A stretch of 64,000 nt of DNA from Parasponia andersonii (lineage: Eukaryota > Streptophyta > Magnoliopsida > Rosales > Cannabaceae): the NCBI GenBank assembly GCA_002914805.1, contig JXTB01000177.1, positions 687,042 through 751,041 on the forward strand, given 5' to 3'. The notes below the pieces were generated by a model. It was not told where the DNA came from and made no database searches. It saw only the letters and a list, made by a program, of their open reading frames with translations. A program made the position numbers and the translations under genes. Positions 48,901 to 60,700 of the stretch are shown here, piece by piece. Positions within the stretch are counted from its first letter, which is position 1. Every line of letters starts with the position of its first letter.

Positions 48901-51900
48901 TCCATTTACAGGACTGGTCATAATCTTACCAATAACGCTAAGAGACATAAAAATAGAAGGTGTGCACACTCTAAAAAGCTTAACAAAATATATATATATA
49001 TATATATATGTGGGCACCAATCCAGGAGGTTTTTTTTTTTTTTCACCTATTCATAAATATTGTTTTGCCCAATTAAAAATCATCACACACGTCTTTTCAT
49101 AGTAAAAGGTGGAGAGAGAAAAGCATTAAATAATGAGTATTTTTTTTATTATTTGTTTTCCAACTACTCAAATTATGGTAATCGTTAGATAAGATTTAAC
49201 GGCTAAAAAAAAATACTTATAGATAGGTAAAAAAAAGAAATACCTACAAATGAGTAAAAAAAAAAAAAAAAAAAAACCTATTGGATTGGAAACCTATACA
49301 TATATATATATATATATATATATGTGTGAATACACAGAATAATTAGATATGTTTTAATCAGAAAACTCTCATAAATTAGTCATACTTACTCTTCAAGCAT
49401 CCAATAGCTTCGCCTCTGAAAATTTTCATTATCTTCTCCATGAGCATAGTAGCAATGGAGCACATCAATACTTCCAACCTAAAATAGCTTAGTGGATGTT
49501 ACCTCTTAGACTCTCGGTAATTTATACTTTTATAAGAAACAAAAAGCAAAATTAATAAATTGCAGAAAGCAAAAAGAGATAGGTCTTCACCAAGGAAAAC
49601 AGCAAAAGAAAATGATAAAGAAACCGTAATCAGGTGAAGACTGTTTATTTTATTAGAGACGCTCCGGCTTAATCTAAAAACTAGAGTCTAGATAGATGTC
49701 CACTATCTTTTCTTTCATTAGTCATACTAAATTGGCTGTGGTGAAATTATTTTGGGAAGGATGTTTGGTAAGGTACAAACTATCTGGATTTCATTTTCCA
49801 TTATAATATGCCATCGTCTAGAAATTGTTGTGTTCATTATGTCAGTTCAGTCTCTTATCATTTTCCATAAATTGGAACTTCAATTTTCACCTATTTTTGA
49901 ATGATATTAAGCTTTAGACTTGCTCATTGATGACTATCCTTGAAAATTTCCCCCAATCCATTCCTACGAAAAAAAGAGGTGTTGTCTATTAATCTTTCAA
50001 GAAACTTCTTTTGTAAATCTTTTATTTGGAGGTCAAATGCCCTCACTACAATACAAGTGTTTGCTTGGCTGATGAGGGAAAGATTAATGCTTGTGACTTA
50101 ATGCAACAAAAACCTCACATTGCTCTTTCTTCCTTTGGGTGTATTGTGTGTAAAGAGTCAAGAATCTTCTAATCATATGTTTCTACATTGTCATGTAGCT
50201 AGATTCTTACGTGCAGCTTATTCAAGGAAGCAGAATTACATGGGATTTCTTTAGAAATGCTGTCGTTGTTAGTCATATAGCTAATTACAACTGCTGAAAT
50301 ATGGAATTGTGTAGTAAAGACTGTTTTATTGGGTGATTTCAATTTGGATGAAAAGCAATTATTATATCTTAGAAGATAAAAAGCAGGACAAGTCCTACTC
50401 CTCATAGGAAGGAGGAAAAGTTTCAGCTTTACCGTGGGCTTCTTCATCTAGGGACTTAAAGGATTTTCCCATTTTCCCATTTTCTTTAGCTGCTATTAGC
50501 TGGAAAGATTTAACATTTCATTGATTTCCTTATGTTTTTCTCTTTTGTTTTTCTTTCTTTAGAGGTAACTTATGCTCTGATCAGCTTGTATTTCATCAAT
50601 AAAACTCGTCTTACTAAAACAAAATGAAAGGAAAAGTAATACAAGTAGAGAAGGCTTGTCACCTTTAATTTCTCGTGGGCCTCTTTCACGGTCTTCCCAT
50701 CTTTTTTTTTCCTCCAATTATGCCCATCCTTCCTAAAGTATCTTAGCACTTTCCGATCAAATAGAAAAAGTGAACCACCTGGTTTGGTCGAATAGACATC
50801 AATATGATACCCTTTTAGGTGTAAATACTTCAAAAAAGGAGCAGACACAGGTTTAATGATCTTGAACATGAATCTATTATGTAATCAACACAAATGTAAT
50901 CATAACATAGCAACTCAAGCTCAAGGTTTTCAAGGACATAGAGGTTATTATGTTCTCAATTTTTTTTTTTTAAAAAAAAAGTGCATGGTTTACAAACAAA
51001 ACACGCACTAAAATGAAAGATTAAAATGTCGCAACTAGTAAGAAACTATTTATTCTAAACAGATAAATTTTAGTATAGGAAAGATTATATTCCAACACTG
51101 TCTCTTCATGTGTAAGCATGGATAATAAATTAGCGTGAGCCCTAAGACAACATATATTGGACAGCCCAACGCGTGAAGCCAAGCACATAGTAAGTTTTTC
51201 TTTACAAAAAGCAACTTCATGAAACTGAGGATGGATTAATAAGTGCATCTACAAGGATTTACACTCAAGACAACTTGCTTTGGTACCATGTTCAATGAAT
51301 CCCTTATCACAACGTTTTAAACTTATAGGTTTCTTATTGGGGAAAATACAGGGGGAAAAAAAAGAGATAAAACTTTTAGGAAGCAAGCTATAATAGAAGT
51401 TATAGTGTAACTACCTAATACATGACCCCCTAAAAATAGAGATCCAACTCTTGTCGTCCAAAGCACCAAAATTAACTCACGAAACGAAAGAAAAAATTCA
51501 TATCTTCTTTCTTATCGGGAACAAACATTTTCGTAATAAAATAAAATGATACAAAACATCAAAACATATGGATCTCAAAAAAGTACCGAAAACAAAGAAA
51601 ATAGCAGCTTAAAAATAGCAAACCAGTCTAACTGAACCATATAAGTTTGATAGAGGAAAATATATTGAACTGAAAAAATATCTGTATCAACAATATGGAA
51701 TTATTGACAAATGGAATTAATCTAATCATATATTACAAAACGGAGCCAAAAAAATATTCCAGAAGAAACAGAAAAATATATATTGAAAAATTCCTTTTTA
51801 TTTCACGTAGTTTTCCTGGAATAAAATCCTATATTTCATTCCAGATCCTCTCCAACCTTGGGGCCATGCAATGGAAAAACATAACAAATAAAAATGTAAT

Positions 51901-54005
51901 CTATCTAAAATAAGTGCCACCCTGTTTCCAGAATCAAGATAAAACAAAGGGTGAATTAATTTTGAAAATAAAATTTAAGAAATATCACCCAACAAGATGG
52001 CTGTCAATGTAATCAATCAGCTACTTCAGCAATTCCAATCACACGATGGTAATTGAAGATAACTCTCAGAAATGTGAAAAATAAATAAATAAATAATCAT
52101 ACTTGGTGGTCTGTTTGGGGGCTCCGATGAGATACGAAATGTTTGATAGTTACGAAGAATTTCACAAATTTCAGCTGGCCGCAACCAACGATGTTGTGCC
52201 TCTGATAATAATTGTTGAATGTCTGAGAGTAAGAAATGAAACTATTTCATCAGTGAAGAAAATAAAGAAAAACATAGCATACAGAAAAGCTACAAAAAAT
52301 GTAGCATGACATACAGAAAAGCTCCATTGAAGGTAACCAGTGATATTGATAGGAACTGCTAAAAGTACATCTCTCTTTATCAGTATGCTATTGCTTTACC
52401 ATTAATTAACACTAAGTAAAAATGTGTTTTTGCCGTCACTCATCTGTGTTAAAACTAAGAGAGCAGGGACTTGTTTTTTTTTTTGGGGAGGGGGGGAGGG
52501 GGGGGTGAATGTGAAAGTCAAAGTGATAAAGAAGAAAACTAAAGAACCTTGAAAACATGCTCAATTATGGTTGGGGTAGTGTATTGTTCGAAAGAGCAAG
52601 AGTTTTTTAAGTTTCCCTATTGAGTAATGATAGAGTATAGGGATACACAACCTTTACACCCACAAGTTACACCAAGCGATGTGGCAATCCTTTTATACCA
52701 CCGATGTACATGGTGTGTTCCTACTTTAAAAAATCAAAAGTAAATTAAAAATATGCCACATTATTGTGTATAAATTTTGTGTGTCCCAATCATTACTTTT
52801 TTCCAATTACAATTGATATAGTTATTGGTTGTATGTGTCCTTAATTGGCAAGGAACTCTAAGTGGTGCATCTGTAGTCACCACTCATTATGCAAATGTGG
52901 ATGGTATACATTTAATTATTTTGTTAGCCATGCCGACTCATGAAAAAATTATATAAAAATATAAATAATAATTAATAAAACATATCTACAACATTTACAT
53001 TTGACTTTGAATTCAAACAATGGTAGCAAGTTTAACTTGATTGGTAACCATACCACCTCTAATGTTAAGGTTGATGGTTCCAATTCCCCACCCCTTAAAA
53101 TAAATAAATAAATAATCATATTATCAATGCCATCAATGATAAAATGGGAAAATTAAACAAGATCAGTAGATAATTGTAGAACATATGTTACACCAATTAC
53201 CACTTTCTAAATTTTTGTTTTGCACAGAAGATTCACGAAGTTTTGAATATCAAGAGCCTTTCCTGCCATCTATTCCACTACCCTCAATTGGAAATAGTGA
53301 AGACAAGCCTATATTCTATTAGGAGAAAGAAAAAAGAACGCAAAACCTCACTCTAGTCTAACCCCCAATTCAAATGCAATTCAAGGAAACCAAATTTTTA
53401 GCACAGGAACCCCACTCCAGTCTAACCCCCAATTCAACTCTAATCTGTAATATGATCTCAGGAGACCAACACCTATTTTCGTGATGAGTTTTATTCGAAA
53501 ATGTTGATACAGTAAGATACTTACAAATTTTCACCATAAGATTACAGTGGAACACAAATCAGCAGCTGAAACATTTTGTCTAGACCAATAGCCATTTTTC
53601 TGCAATACCTAATCACAGCCTTTTTTCTCTTTTTAATTTCTCTCTCTCTCTACAAAATCCGATATCCCAACTGTAGAACTCCCTATTACCAATCAAGCCA
53701 AAAATCATATAAGCCCTGCTTCAAACCCTCTACCCTACAATCCACTGCAAGCTTAACTAAAACTCTTCTTTTGCACAAATTGGTAGCACCAAATCCAAGT
53801 CGCAGCTCAGCTAAGCTCAGCTCCTCCAAACACACTATCACAAATTTCAATTAAACTCAACACAAAATTCCACAAACCCTAAAATCGCATCGAACAGAGA
53901 CAGTGCCAAAAATCCGAAAACATTAAAGCATTTAATAGCAAAGCAAAGAGGCTTAGAAATCTAACCTAATCGAGGGGTCAAATCGTACGATCCGCGCTCC
54001 GCCAT
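39938..54005 (-). CDS. CAMTA2: Calmodulin-binding transcription activator (CAMTA1/2 type)
   Basis: Coding exons in translation order are 54005-53966, 52222-52103, 50778-50663, 49478-49390, 46968-46926, 46125-45945, 45533-45414, 45316-44997, 44416-43892, 43448-42757, 42407-41831, 41686-41363 and 40048-39938. They total 3258 nt, 1085 residues plus TGA, with all phases consistent. The CG-1 DNA-binding domain covers residues about 14-140 (EAQHRWLRPAEICEILRNYQ, LFLFDRKVLRYFRKDGHNW). A TIG fold lies at about 519-600 and ankyrin repeats at about 697-800 (GQGVLHLAAALGYDW, NGWTALHWAAFYG). IQ motifs lie at about 914-956 and a calmodulin-binding helix follows (WSVGILEKVILRWRRKG). The acidic end has DDDLIEIDKLLDDDTF. 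CAMTAs are nuclear factors that bind CGCG-type boxes and link calcium-calmodulin to cold and defence gene expression. EEDLMHIVFVHYLEVKGNR places it in the CAMTA1/2/3 clade. CAMTA1 or 2 cannot be chosen here; the N-terminus resembles CAMTA2, the neighbourhood CAMTA1. One intron (42756-42408) is GC-AG. Confidence 0.93.
40769..40864 (-). mobile_element. Very short L1 insertion in the last CAMTA intron
   Basis: On the minus strand it reads TTTTGTACCTCTCCTTTTTC, then TTAATAATATTACTGTTTCT, then TATC and a poly-A tail, the common 3' end of plant L1 LINEs. On the plus strand the tail is the T run at 40773-40789. It is flanked by AAATGCTTA on both sides (40760-40768 and 40865-40873), a 9-bp target duplication. 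The insertion is 5'-truncated to about 96 bp. Confidence 0.8.
42408..42756 (-). other. GC-AG intron of CAMTA
   Basis: The exon ends GGCAG and the intron begins GCAAGG, ending TTCAG. Joining AG to A restores the ankyrin-repeat codon Arg with the frame intact. No GT donor nearby gives a frame-keeping join, so a GC donor is the natural reading. Confidence 0.85.
44700..44700. other. Single N in CAMTA intron
   Basis: One undetermined base, possibly a contig join or an uncalled position. Confidence 0.95.
44750..44945 (-). mobile_element. SINE-like remnant in CAMTA intron
   Basis: On the minus strand a segment runs from GGCCAGTTGAGTGATAAGGC (A-box-like) through CAGTTTCGAACTTGAGCCC (B-box-like) to a T/A-rich end TTATCAAAACAAAAAG. 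A similar but more diverged layout occurs at 47630-47830 on the same strand. No target duplication was confirmed. Confidence 0.3.
46969..49389 (-). other. Large CAMTA intron
   Basis: A 2.4-kb intron between CG-1 domain exons. It has a possible SINE remnant at 47630-47830 and TA microsatellites at about 48988-49008, with a second at 49302-49324 close to the next exon. Short frames at 48100-48370 are not supported. Confidence 0.6.
49990..50630 (+). mobile_element. Decayed LINE with zf-RVT remnant
   Basis: The plus strand shows a broken zf-RVT domain from LINE ORF2. EGKINACDLMQQK is followed after a frameshift by CIVCKES and then FLHCHVARFLRAAY in another frame, which together give the Cys-Cys-His-Cys pattern. 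The tail near 50550-50625 (CTTGTATTTCATCAATAAAA, then CTTACTAAAAC) resembles an L1 3' end. It is antisense in a CAMTA intron. Confidence 0.5.
52484..52506 (+). repeat. G-rich tract
   Basis: GGGGAGGGGGGGAGGGGGGGG, with four or more G runs, could form a quadruplex on the plus strand in the first CAMTA intron. Confidence 0.8.
52623..52798. mobile_element. Short MITE in CAMTA intron 1
   Basis: The left end AGTAATGATAGAGTATAGGG continues with ATACACAACCTTTACACC and then GATGTGGCA. It is mirrored at the right by TGCCACATTATTGTGTATAAAT and TGTGTGTCCCAATCATTACT. The element is about 176 bp and non-coding. Confidence 0.6.
53028..53112 (+). mobile_element. tRNA-derived SINE remnant
   Basis: GGTAGCAAGTTTAACTTGATT resembles the Pol III A-box region. 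GGTTGATGGTTCCAATTCCCC resembles a B-box (GGTTCGAATCC) with changes. An A-rich AAATAAATAAATAA tail follows. It lies in CAMTA intron 1. Confidence 0.5.
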
Positions 54006-54094
54006 GGAAGCTGGAGAGGAGAAGACCACCAACGAAGTGAATCAGAGCGAGAGAGATTGAAAAAGGAAGCGAAGCAGAGACCAGAATGAACTGT

Positions 54095-54132
<38 letters not shown>

Positions 54133-54200
54133 TGAAAGGGAGAGCTTTCGAAGAGACTTCGTCGCCACTTGATGTATGATGACGTAAGTCCAGAATTACA
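54006..54200 (-). promoter_or_regulatory. CAMTA 5' leader and proximal promoter
   Basis: Upstream of the ATG the minus strand carries a CT-dinucleotide run (GA at 54102-54130 on plus), common in plant 5' leaders. A TGACGTAA bZIP-type element lies at 54180-54187. No convincing TATA box was found. Confidence 0.4.
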
Positions 54201-54957
54201 GCCTTGACCTGAAATGAATCGTGTGTCTTTTTTCTTTTTTTTTTTTTTATTTTTTATTTTGGAAAAAAAAAAGATTATTCTCTTTTATGACATTAATTAA
54301 TTAATAATAGAAGTTTTTTATTTTCTCTTTTCTTTTTTTATACGTTGGGTAAAGTCAATTTTCAAGTGATGGAATTCTGTGGGTTAGGAGCCAATGAATG
54401 GTAAGAAGACCATTGGAATATTTTTCTTTCTTTCTTTTTTTTTTTCTTTTTAAAATTTTGCGAGAAGAGGACAAAGTTCCTACCTCTTGTTTTTGTCTTT
54501 TTATTTTCCCTGGAATAGATTATAGAGGGCAAAGTTTAGAATACTATTTTAGTCATTACACAATGGGACAGCTACGGTGGTTAATAAATAGCATTCTTGA
54601 ATTTTAATTAAGTTGGAAGTGAAAGTTCGAGGTGTTCATCAATTCGTTTAAAAACAATGGATAAATTCTAATTATTGGGAATTTTTTCTCTCTTTCACGA
54701 TTGGTTGGATTTTTATGTTTTCTAAATTCATAATTAGATATACGAGAATAAAAAAGTTATCTTTAAAGCGTTGGATTTAAAAATGATTTTCGTAATAGAG
54801 AATTGGCCAAATAATATTCAAAAATTTTCTCAAAACAATTAACTATATGAATACATAGTATTAATTCATAGCAAATAAGAACATACAAAGAGAATAGATC
54901 TAATACCTCTTGTAATCTATCAGCGGATCCTAGGTTTACTGTCTTTTCAATCATGAT
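54201..54957. other. AT-rich CAMTA upstream DNA
   Basis: T-rich and AT-rich DNA; no gene identified. Confidence 0.5.
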
Positions 54958-54963
54958 NAATTA

Positions 54964-56189
54964 AATATGCATAATAATATATCATATTTGAGATTTATGC
55001 TCCTCTTAATACATATTTGTAACTTATGCATTTACCTGCTAAAAAGACCAAATTATCTCCAATAATTTCTCCTTAACCCACTATGCCTCCTATTCTAACT
55101 CAACCATTCTTCTTTTTTATGCCTCCCTCTCATCTCAAACTCTTTGTATCCTATAGAAATGTCAAAATGTCATAGTAATCTAAGTTAGTAAAAAATGAAA
55201 GCATAAAAAAGAGAAAAACATATTTGTTAGACCTCCAAAAAAGAAGAGGGAAGGAAGAATTAGATCTACAATAGGCATATAATTTATCTATTTAAATGTC
55301 ATAGGTATCTTTTAAAGTAGTTTGTATTTTAAGTTTTGAGATCGTATGTGCTTACTTTCAGCAGTAAAACCATATTTAGTAGGAATTTTTGCAAAATTCT
55401 AGGAAAGGGGTTCGTTGGCCCAAGTATCATTGAAATTTTTGACTCAATTTTGATGCATTTTTTATCAGCATAAAAAAATCTGATCACATTTTGATGAGCA
55501 TCAAATATTTGGATACCCTTCAATGGAATTTCGATAATATTTTGATGAGACATACTTCAAGATGGTATTAAGTATATTTGATTAACTGTTTGATGCATTT
55601 TTTTTTATGAAATTTCCATTAGTGTTCTGATCAATTTTGATTTCTTTTCGATGATGTTACAATGATATCGTAATATATATATGAATAATTTTGTTTGTAA
55701 TTTTTATAGTTTGTTTGACCTTATGAATTTACTTTTCTTTTTTTTTTTTATTAGCATAGTCACCATGTTTTAACATCATTGTTTTATACAACAGAGAATA
55801 GGAGTTTTCATCGAAAAAATCTTTATGATCTTTTATTACAAAAGAAATTAAGATCATGAGCATATGGAAGGATATAAGCTATATAAACCTTATGGACAAG
55901 CTGTGCAAGGTAATTGAAGTTGAGAGAAATTATTTTGAATTTGAACTAAAAATTGTTTATAAATGGGGTAGTGAAGATGGAATTATGATTTCTCTAACAA
56001 ATATTACTAACGATGGTAAGTTAGAACTTTGGAGCTTGAAGAGATGTATTATACTATTCATCAACGTACACCTTTATGTAGGTCTATTTTGCCAAAAAAA
56101 AAAAAAGAGTCATACGGCTAAGAGGTACAGTCAAATTACTTCATTTATTCTTAAAACATGAAGATAGAAAATATAAGCTCACGAGGTAG
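54964..56189 (+). repeat. First copy of a 1.2-kb tandem segment
   Basis: From AATATGCATAATAATATATC to CTCACGAGGTAG this segment is repeated nearly base for base at 56191-57410, with scattered substitutions and small indels. A single N stands six bases before it and another stands exactly between the copies. Confidence 0.92.
55856..56161 (+). pseudogene. MULE-like N-terminal fragment, frameshifted copy
   Basis: Encodes SIWKDISYINLMDK, then VERNYFEFELKIVYKWGSED and SLTNITNDGKLELW. Relative to the second copy it has two extra bases (TTTGGAGCTTG against TTTGGCTTG) that shift the frame. The layout of a short domain ending in a conditional I-x-N-D/N-x-x-L-x-x-W/F segment recalls the N-terminal domain of Mutator-like transposases. 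I hold that only weakly; the support is a MULE SWIM remnant further right. Confidence 0.35.
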
Positions 56190-56190
56190 N

Positions 56191-57410
56191 AATATGCATA
56201 ATAATATATCATATTTGAGATTTATGCTCCTCTCAATATCTATTTGTAACTTATGCATCTACATACTAAAAAGACCAAATTATCCCCAATAATTTCTCCT
56301 TAACCCACTATGCCTCCTATTCTAACTCAACCACTCTTCTTTTTTATGCCTCCCTCTCGTCTCAAACTCTTTATATCCTATAGAAATGTCAAAATGTCAT
56401 ATTAATCTAAGTTAGTAAAAAATGAAAGCATAAAAAAGAGAAAAGCATATTTGTTAGACCTCCAAAAAAGAAGAGGGAAGGAAGAATTAGATCTAGAATA
56501 GGTACATAATTTATCTATTTAAATGTCATATGTATCTTTTAAAGTAGTTTGTATTTTAAGTTTTGAGTTCATATGTGCTTACTTTCAGCTGTAAAACCAT
56601 ATTTGGTAGGAATTTTTGCAAAATTCTAGGAAAGGGGTTCGTTGGCCCAAGTACCATTGAAATTTTTGACTCAATTTTGATGCATTTTTTATCAGCATAA
56701 AAAAATCTGATCACATTTTGATGAGCATCAAATATTTGGATACCTTCAATGGAATTTCGATAGTATTTTGATGAGACATACTTTAAGATGGTATTAAGTA
56801 TATTTGATTAACTGTTTGATCATTTTTTTTATGAAATTTCCATTAGTGTTCTGATCAATTTTGATTTCTTTTCGATGATGTTACAATGACATCGTAATAT
56901 ATATATGAATAATTTTGTTTGTACTTTTTATAGTTTGTTTGACCTTATGAATTTATTTTTCTTTTTTTTTTATTAGCATAGTCACCATGTTTTAACATCA
57001 TTGTTTTATACAACAGAGAATAGGAGTTTTCATCGAAAAAAGCTTTGTGGTCTTTTATTACAAAAGAAATTAAGATCGTGAGCATATGGAAGGATATAAG
57101 CTATATAAACCTTATGGACAAGCTATTTGAGGTAATTGAAGTTGAGAGAAATTATTTTGAATTTGAACTAAAAGTTGTTTATAAACGGGGTAGTGAAGAT
57201 GGAATTCTGATTTCTCTAACAAATATTACTAACAATGGTAAGCTAGAACTTTGGCTTGAAGAGATGTATTATACTATTCATCAACGTACACCTTTATGTA
57301 GGTCTATTTTGCCAAAAAAAAAAAAAAGAGTCATACGGCTAAGAGGTACAGTCAAATTACTTCATTTATTCTTAAAACATGAAGATAGAAAATATAAGCT
57401 CACGAGGTAG
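56191..57410 (+). repeat. Second copy of the 1.2-kb tandem segment
   Basis: Same content and ends as 54964-56189, differing at a few percent of positions. It runs to within about 50 bp of the copia insertion at 57461. Confidence 0.92.
57045..57410 (+). CDS. Hypothetical protein, MULE-like N-terminal fragment
   Basis: A 121-codon open frame holding ISYINLMDKLFEVIEVERNY, then FEFELKVVYKRGSEDG and ITNNGKLELWLEEM, and a basic tail. No signal peptide or membrane segment. Length and layout suit the N-terminal domain of a Mutator-like transposase whose body was lost or separated by the copia insertion. The ATG at 57045 is not backed by any promoter or leader evidence. It may be a piece of a dead transposon rather than a host gene. 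Confidence 0.3.
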   Translation: MWSFITKEIKIVSIWKDISYINLMDKLFEVIEVERNYFEFELKVVYKRGSEDGILISLTNITNNGKLELWLEEMYYTIHQRTPLCRSILPKKKKRVIRLRGTVKLLHLFLKHEDRKYKLTR

Positions 57411-57460
57411 ATCCGACTCTAACTAGAGTGTGTCCTCCAACAATGGATTATTATGACAAC

Positions 57461-57696
57461 TGTTAGAGTTCGTGACCCAAATTCTATTTAACCTTAGCCT
57501 GAATACTTCGCAGTACGACATAGTAAAATTTCTATTTGCTCTTGGTCGTATAAAATACTACCTTCTGTACCTTATTTTTTGACATAGTAAAATTTCCTCA
57601 TCTGCCAGTAGTTTTTCCCATTTAGGGTTTTCCACTTAAATCTGTGTGTTCTTATTTTTCATCCTTTTGTCGATTATCGTTCGATAATTCTTAACA
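57461..57696 (+). repeat. 5' LTR of the copia element (internally deleted)
   Basis: Begins TGTTAGAGTTCGTGACCC and ends AATTCTTAACA. It is 127 bp shorter than the 3' LTR, the missing part lying between GACATA and the CTTGGTCGT segment. Confidence 0.92.
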
Positions 57697-57735
57697 AACT
57701 GGTAACAGAACTTTAATCCAGGTTTGATTATGATA

Positions 57736-60700
57736 ATGGCAACCATGAAGTATGATATTCCGCTTTTGGATCGCAACACCAGATTTTCATTATGACAGGT
57801 TAAGATGCGGGCTGTCCTCATGCAGTTGGATTTAGACGATGCACTGTGAGGGATTAATACGATACCTTCATCATTATCAATGGAGAAAAAGCATCGAAGG
57901 GATCGAAAAGCCCTATCTCAGATTAAACTGCATCTATCGAATCAGATATTACAAGACGTTCTGAATGAGAAAACTGCCACGACTTTATGGTTGAAATTAG
58001 AGCAGCTGTGCATGACGAAAAGTCTAACCAACAAGCTGTATGAGAAGCAGCGACTGTATTCTCATCGTATGGTACGTCTCTAAAAGAGCACAAAAACGTC
58101 TTTAAGGAAATTGTTTCCGATCTGAAAGCTTTGGAGGTTAAATATGAGTCTAAGGATTTAGCGCTAATTTTGCTGTGTTCATTGCCCCCTTTATATACGC
58201 TTTTTAGATATACTATTTTGTATAGTCGTGAATCTCTTACTCTGAGCGTGGCTTATGATTCTCTGCTCTCTAAGGAGAAGATGAATCAGATTGTTACAGG
58301 GACTGAGACTCAGGCAGAGAGTCTCATTGCTAGAGGTAGAATACAGGAGAAGAATTCTGGGAATGATAATAGAGGTAGATCGAAATCTAGAAATAAAAGT
58401 AAAACTTGCAATTATTACAAGAAAATAGGCCACATCAAATCTGAATGCTATAAGCTTCAGAACAAGAATAAGAAGGCTACTCCTAATCACAAGGGAAAAC
58501 AAACTGAAAATACTAGTGAAGCCAGTGTTGCTGAAGATGATATCAGTGATGGAGAACTCTTAGTTATTTTTTATGGTGACTCTAAACTATGTGATGACTG
58601 GATTCTCGATTCTGGTTGCACGTTTCATATGTGTCCTAATAGGGACTAGTTTTCGACATATGAAATGATAGCCAAAGGTGTTGTGTTGATGGGAAATAAT
58701 GCACCTTGTAAAGTTGCTAGTATTGGAATAGTCAAAATTAAGATGTTTAATGGAGTTGTTAGGACTCTCGGTGGTGTGAGACATGTTCCAGATTTAAAGA
58801 GAAATCTGATCTCTTTAAGTACTCTTGATTCAAAAAGGTACAAGTACACTGGTGAAGGTGGAGTTCTGAAGGTTTCCAGAGGAGCTCTTGTCGTGATGTA
58901 TGGACAGAAAAGATCTGCTGAATTATATGTCATGTTGGGTTCTACAGTTACCAGTCAAGCAGCTATCTCTACTCTTTTATTATCAGATGACGAAGTCACT
59001 AGACTTTAGCATATGCGTCTTGGGCGTATGAGTGAGAATGACATTACTGAATTGAGCAAAAGAGGACTTTTTGATGGGCAGGTACTAGTAAACTGAAGTT
59101 CTGTGAGTATTGCATTTTTGGGAAGCAGAAGAGAGTCAGATTTACAAAAGGTATCCATAACACAAAGGGAACACTTGATTATATATATTCTAATCTCTGG
59201 GGACCATCTAAGGTACCTTCTAAAGGAGGTGCTAGATATTTACTGATGATTATCAATGATTTCTCCAGAAAGCTTTGGATAAAAAGACTCCAGAAGAGGT
59301 ATGGTCTGGTAGTCCTGCTAATTATTTTTATTTAAAGATATTTGAGTGTCCTTCATATGTTCATATTTATAATGGAAAGTTAGAACCAAGATCTATGAAG
59401 TGCATCTTTCTAGGCTATAAGGCTGGTGTTAAAGGATATAAGTTATGGTATCCAGAAACTCGGAAGATTATAATGAGTAGAGATGTTATTTTTGATGAAT
59501 CTGCTATGCTTCGTGATTTGTCTCTTAGAGATTCTAGTAGTAAACATCAACAGAAATAAAAAACTCAGGTGGAGCTTGAGATTGGATTAGAATCTACACT
59601 AGCATCTATATCTCAGTCAGTTTCCTCTACACCACTATCGCCACCACCAGGGTCACCAAAATATTCTATTGCTAAAGACAGGCCTAAAAGAGATATTAGA
59701 CCTCTACAAAGGTATGCTAAGGCTGATCTGGTTGCCTATGCTTTGAATGTGGCTGAAGGTATAGATTCTAGTGAAGAGCCTTCTACCTATGCAGAGGCAA
59801 TTAGTTGTGATGACTCTGACAAATGGATGAATGCCATGCAAGAGGAGATGGAATCACTTCATAAGAATGGTACATGGGACTTGGTGAAACTATCTAAAGA
59901 TAAGAAAGTTGTTCGCTGCAATTGGGTCTACAAAAGGAAAGAATAAACACCAGAAATTGAAGAATCCCGATATAAGGCGAGACTAGTTGCAAATGGCTAT
60001 AATCAGGTCTCAGGCATAGACTTTACAGATGTATTTTCTGCAGTTGTAAAGTATAGTTCAATTCGAGCTTTACTTGGTATTGTGGCTATGCATGATCTTG
60101 AGCTTGAGCAGTTAGATGTGAAGACAGCATTCTTACATGGAGAACTTGAAGAAAACATCTACATAGAACAACTAGAGGGTTTTGTTGACTCAGGAAAGGA
60201 GGACTATGTGTGCTTATTGAAGAAGTCTTTATATGGCCTGAAATAGTCACCCAGACAGTGGTATAAGAGGTTTGATTCATTTATGACCACTCATGGTTTT
60301 AAGAGAAGCAGCTATGATAGTTGTGTCTACTTTAAGAAGAGTGCTGATGGGTCTTTTATATATCTACTCTTATACATCGATGACATGTTGATAGCAGCCA
60401 AGGATAAAAAAGAGATTAGAAGGTCAAAAACTAGCTTAGTAAGGAGTTTGAGATGAAAGATTTAGGAGCAGCAAAGAAGAAACTTGGAATGGAGATTCTG
60501 AGAAATAGAAAGGCAGGTAAATTTTACCTAAGTCAAAAAGGGTATATTGAGAAAGTTCTATACAGATTTAATATGCAGAATGCTAAACCTATTAGTACTC
60601 TATTAGCGGCTCATTTTAGACTTTCATTTACTTTATCTCTACAATCAGATGATGAGATTGATTATATGTCTCGAGTTCTATATTCTAGTGCAGTAGGATC

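Noticed and set aside
53576-53854. 92-codon plus-strand frame with a hydrophobic start, like a small secreted protein
   Set aside because: It lies antisense in the first CAMTA intron near the CT-rich leader and shows no conserved motif; T-rich DNA easily encodes hydrophobic residues.
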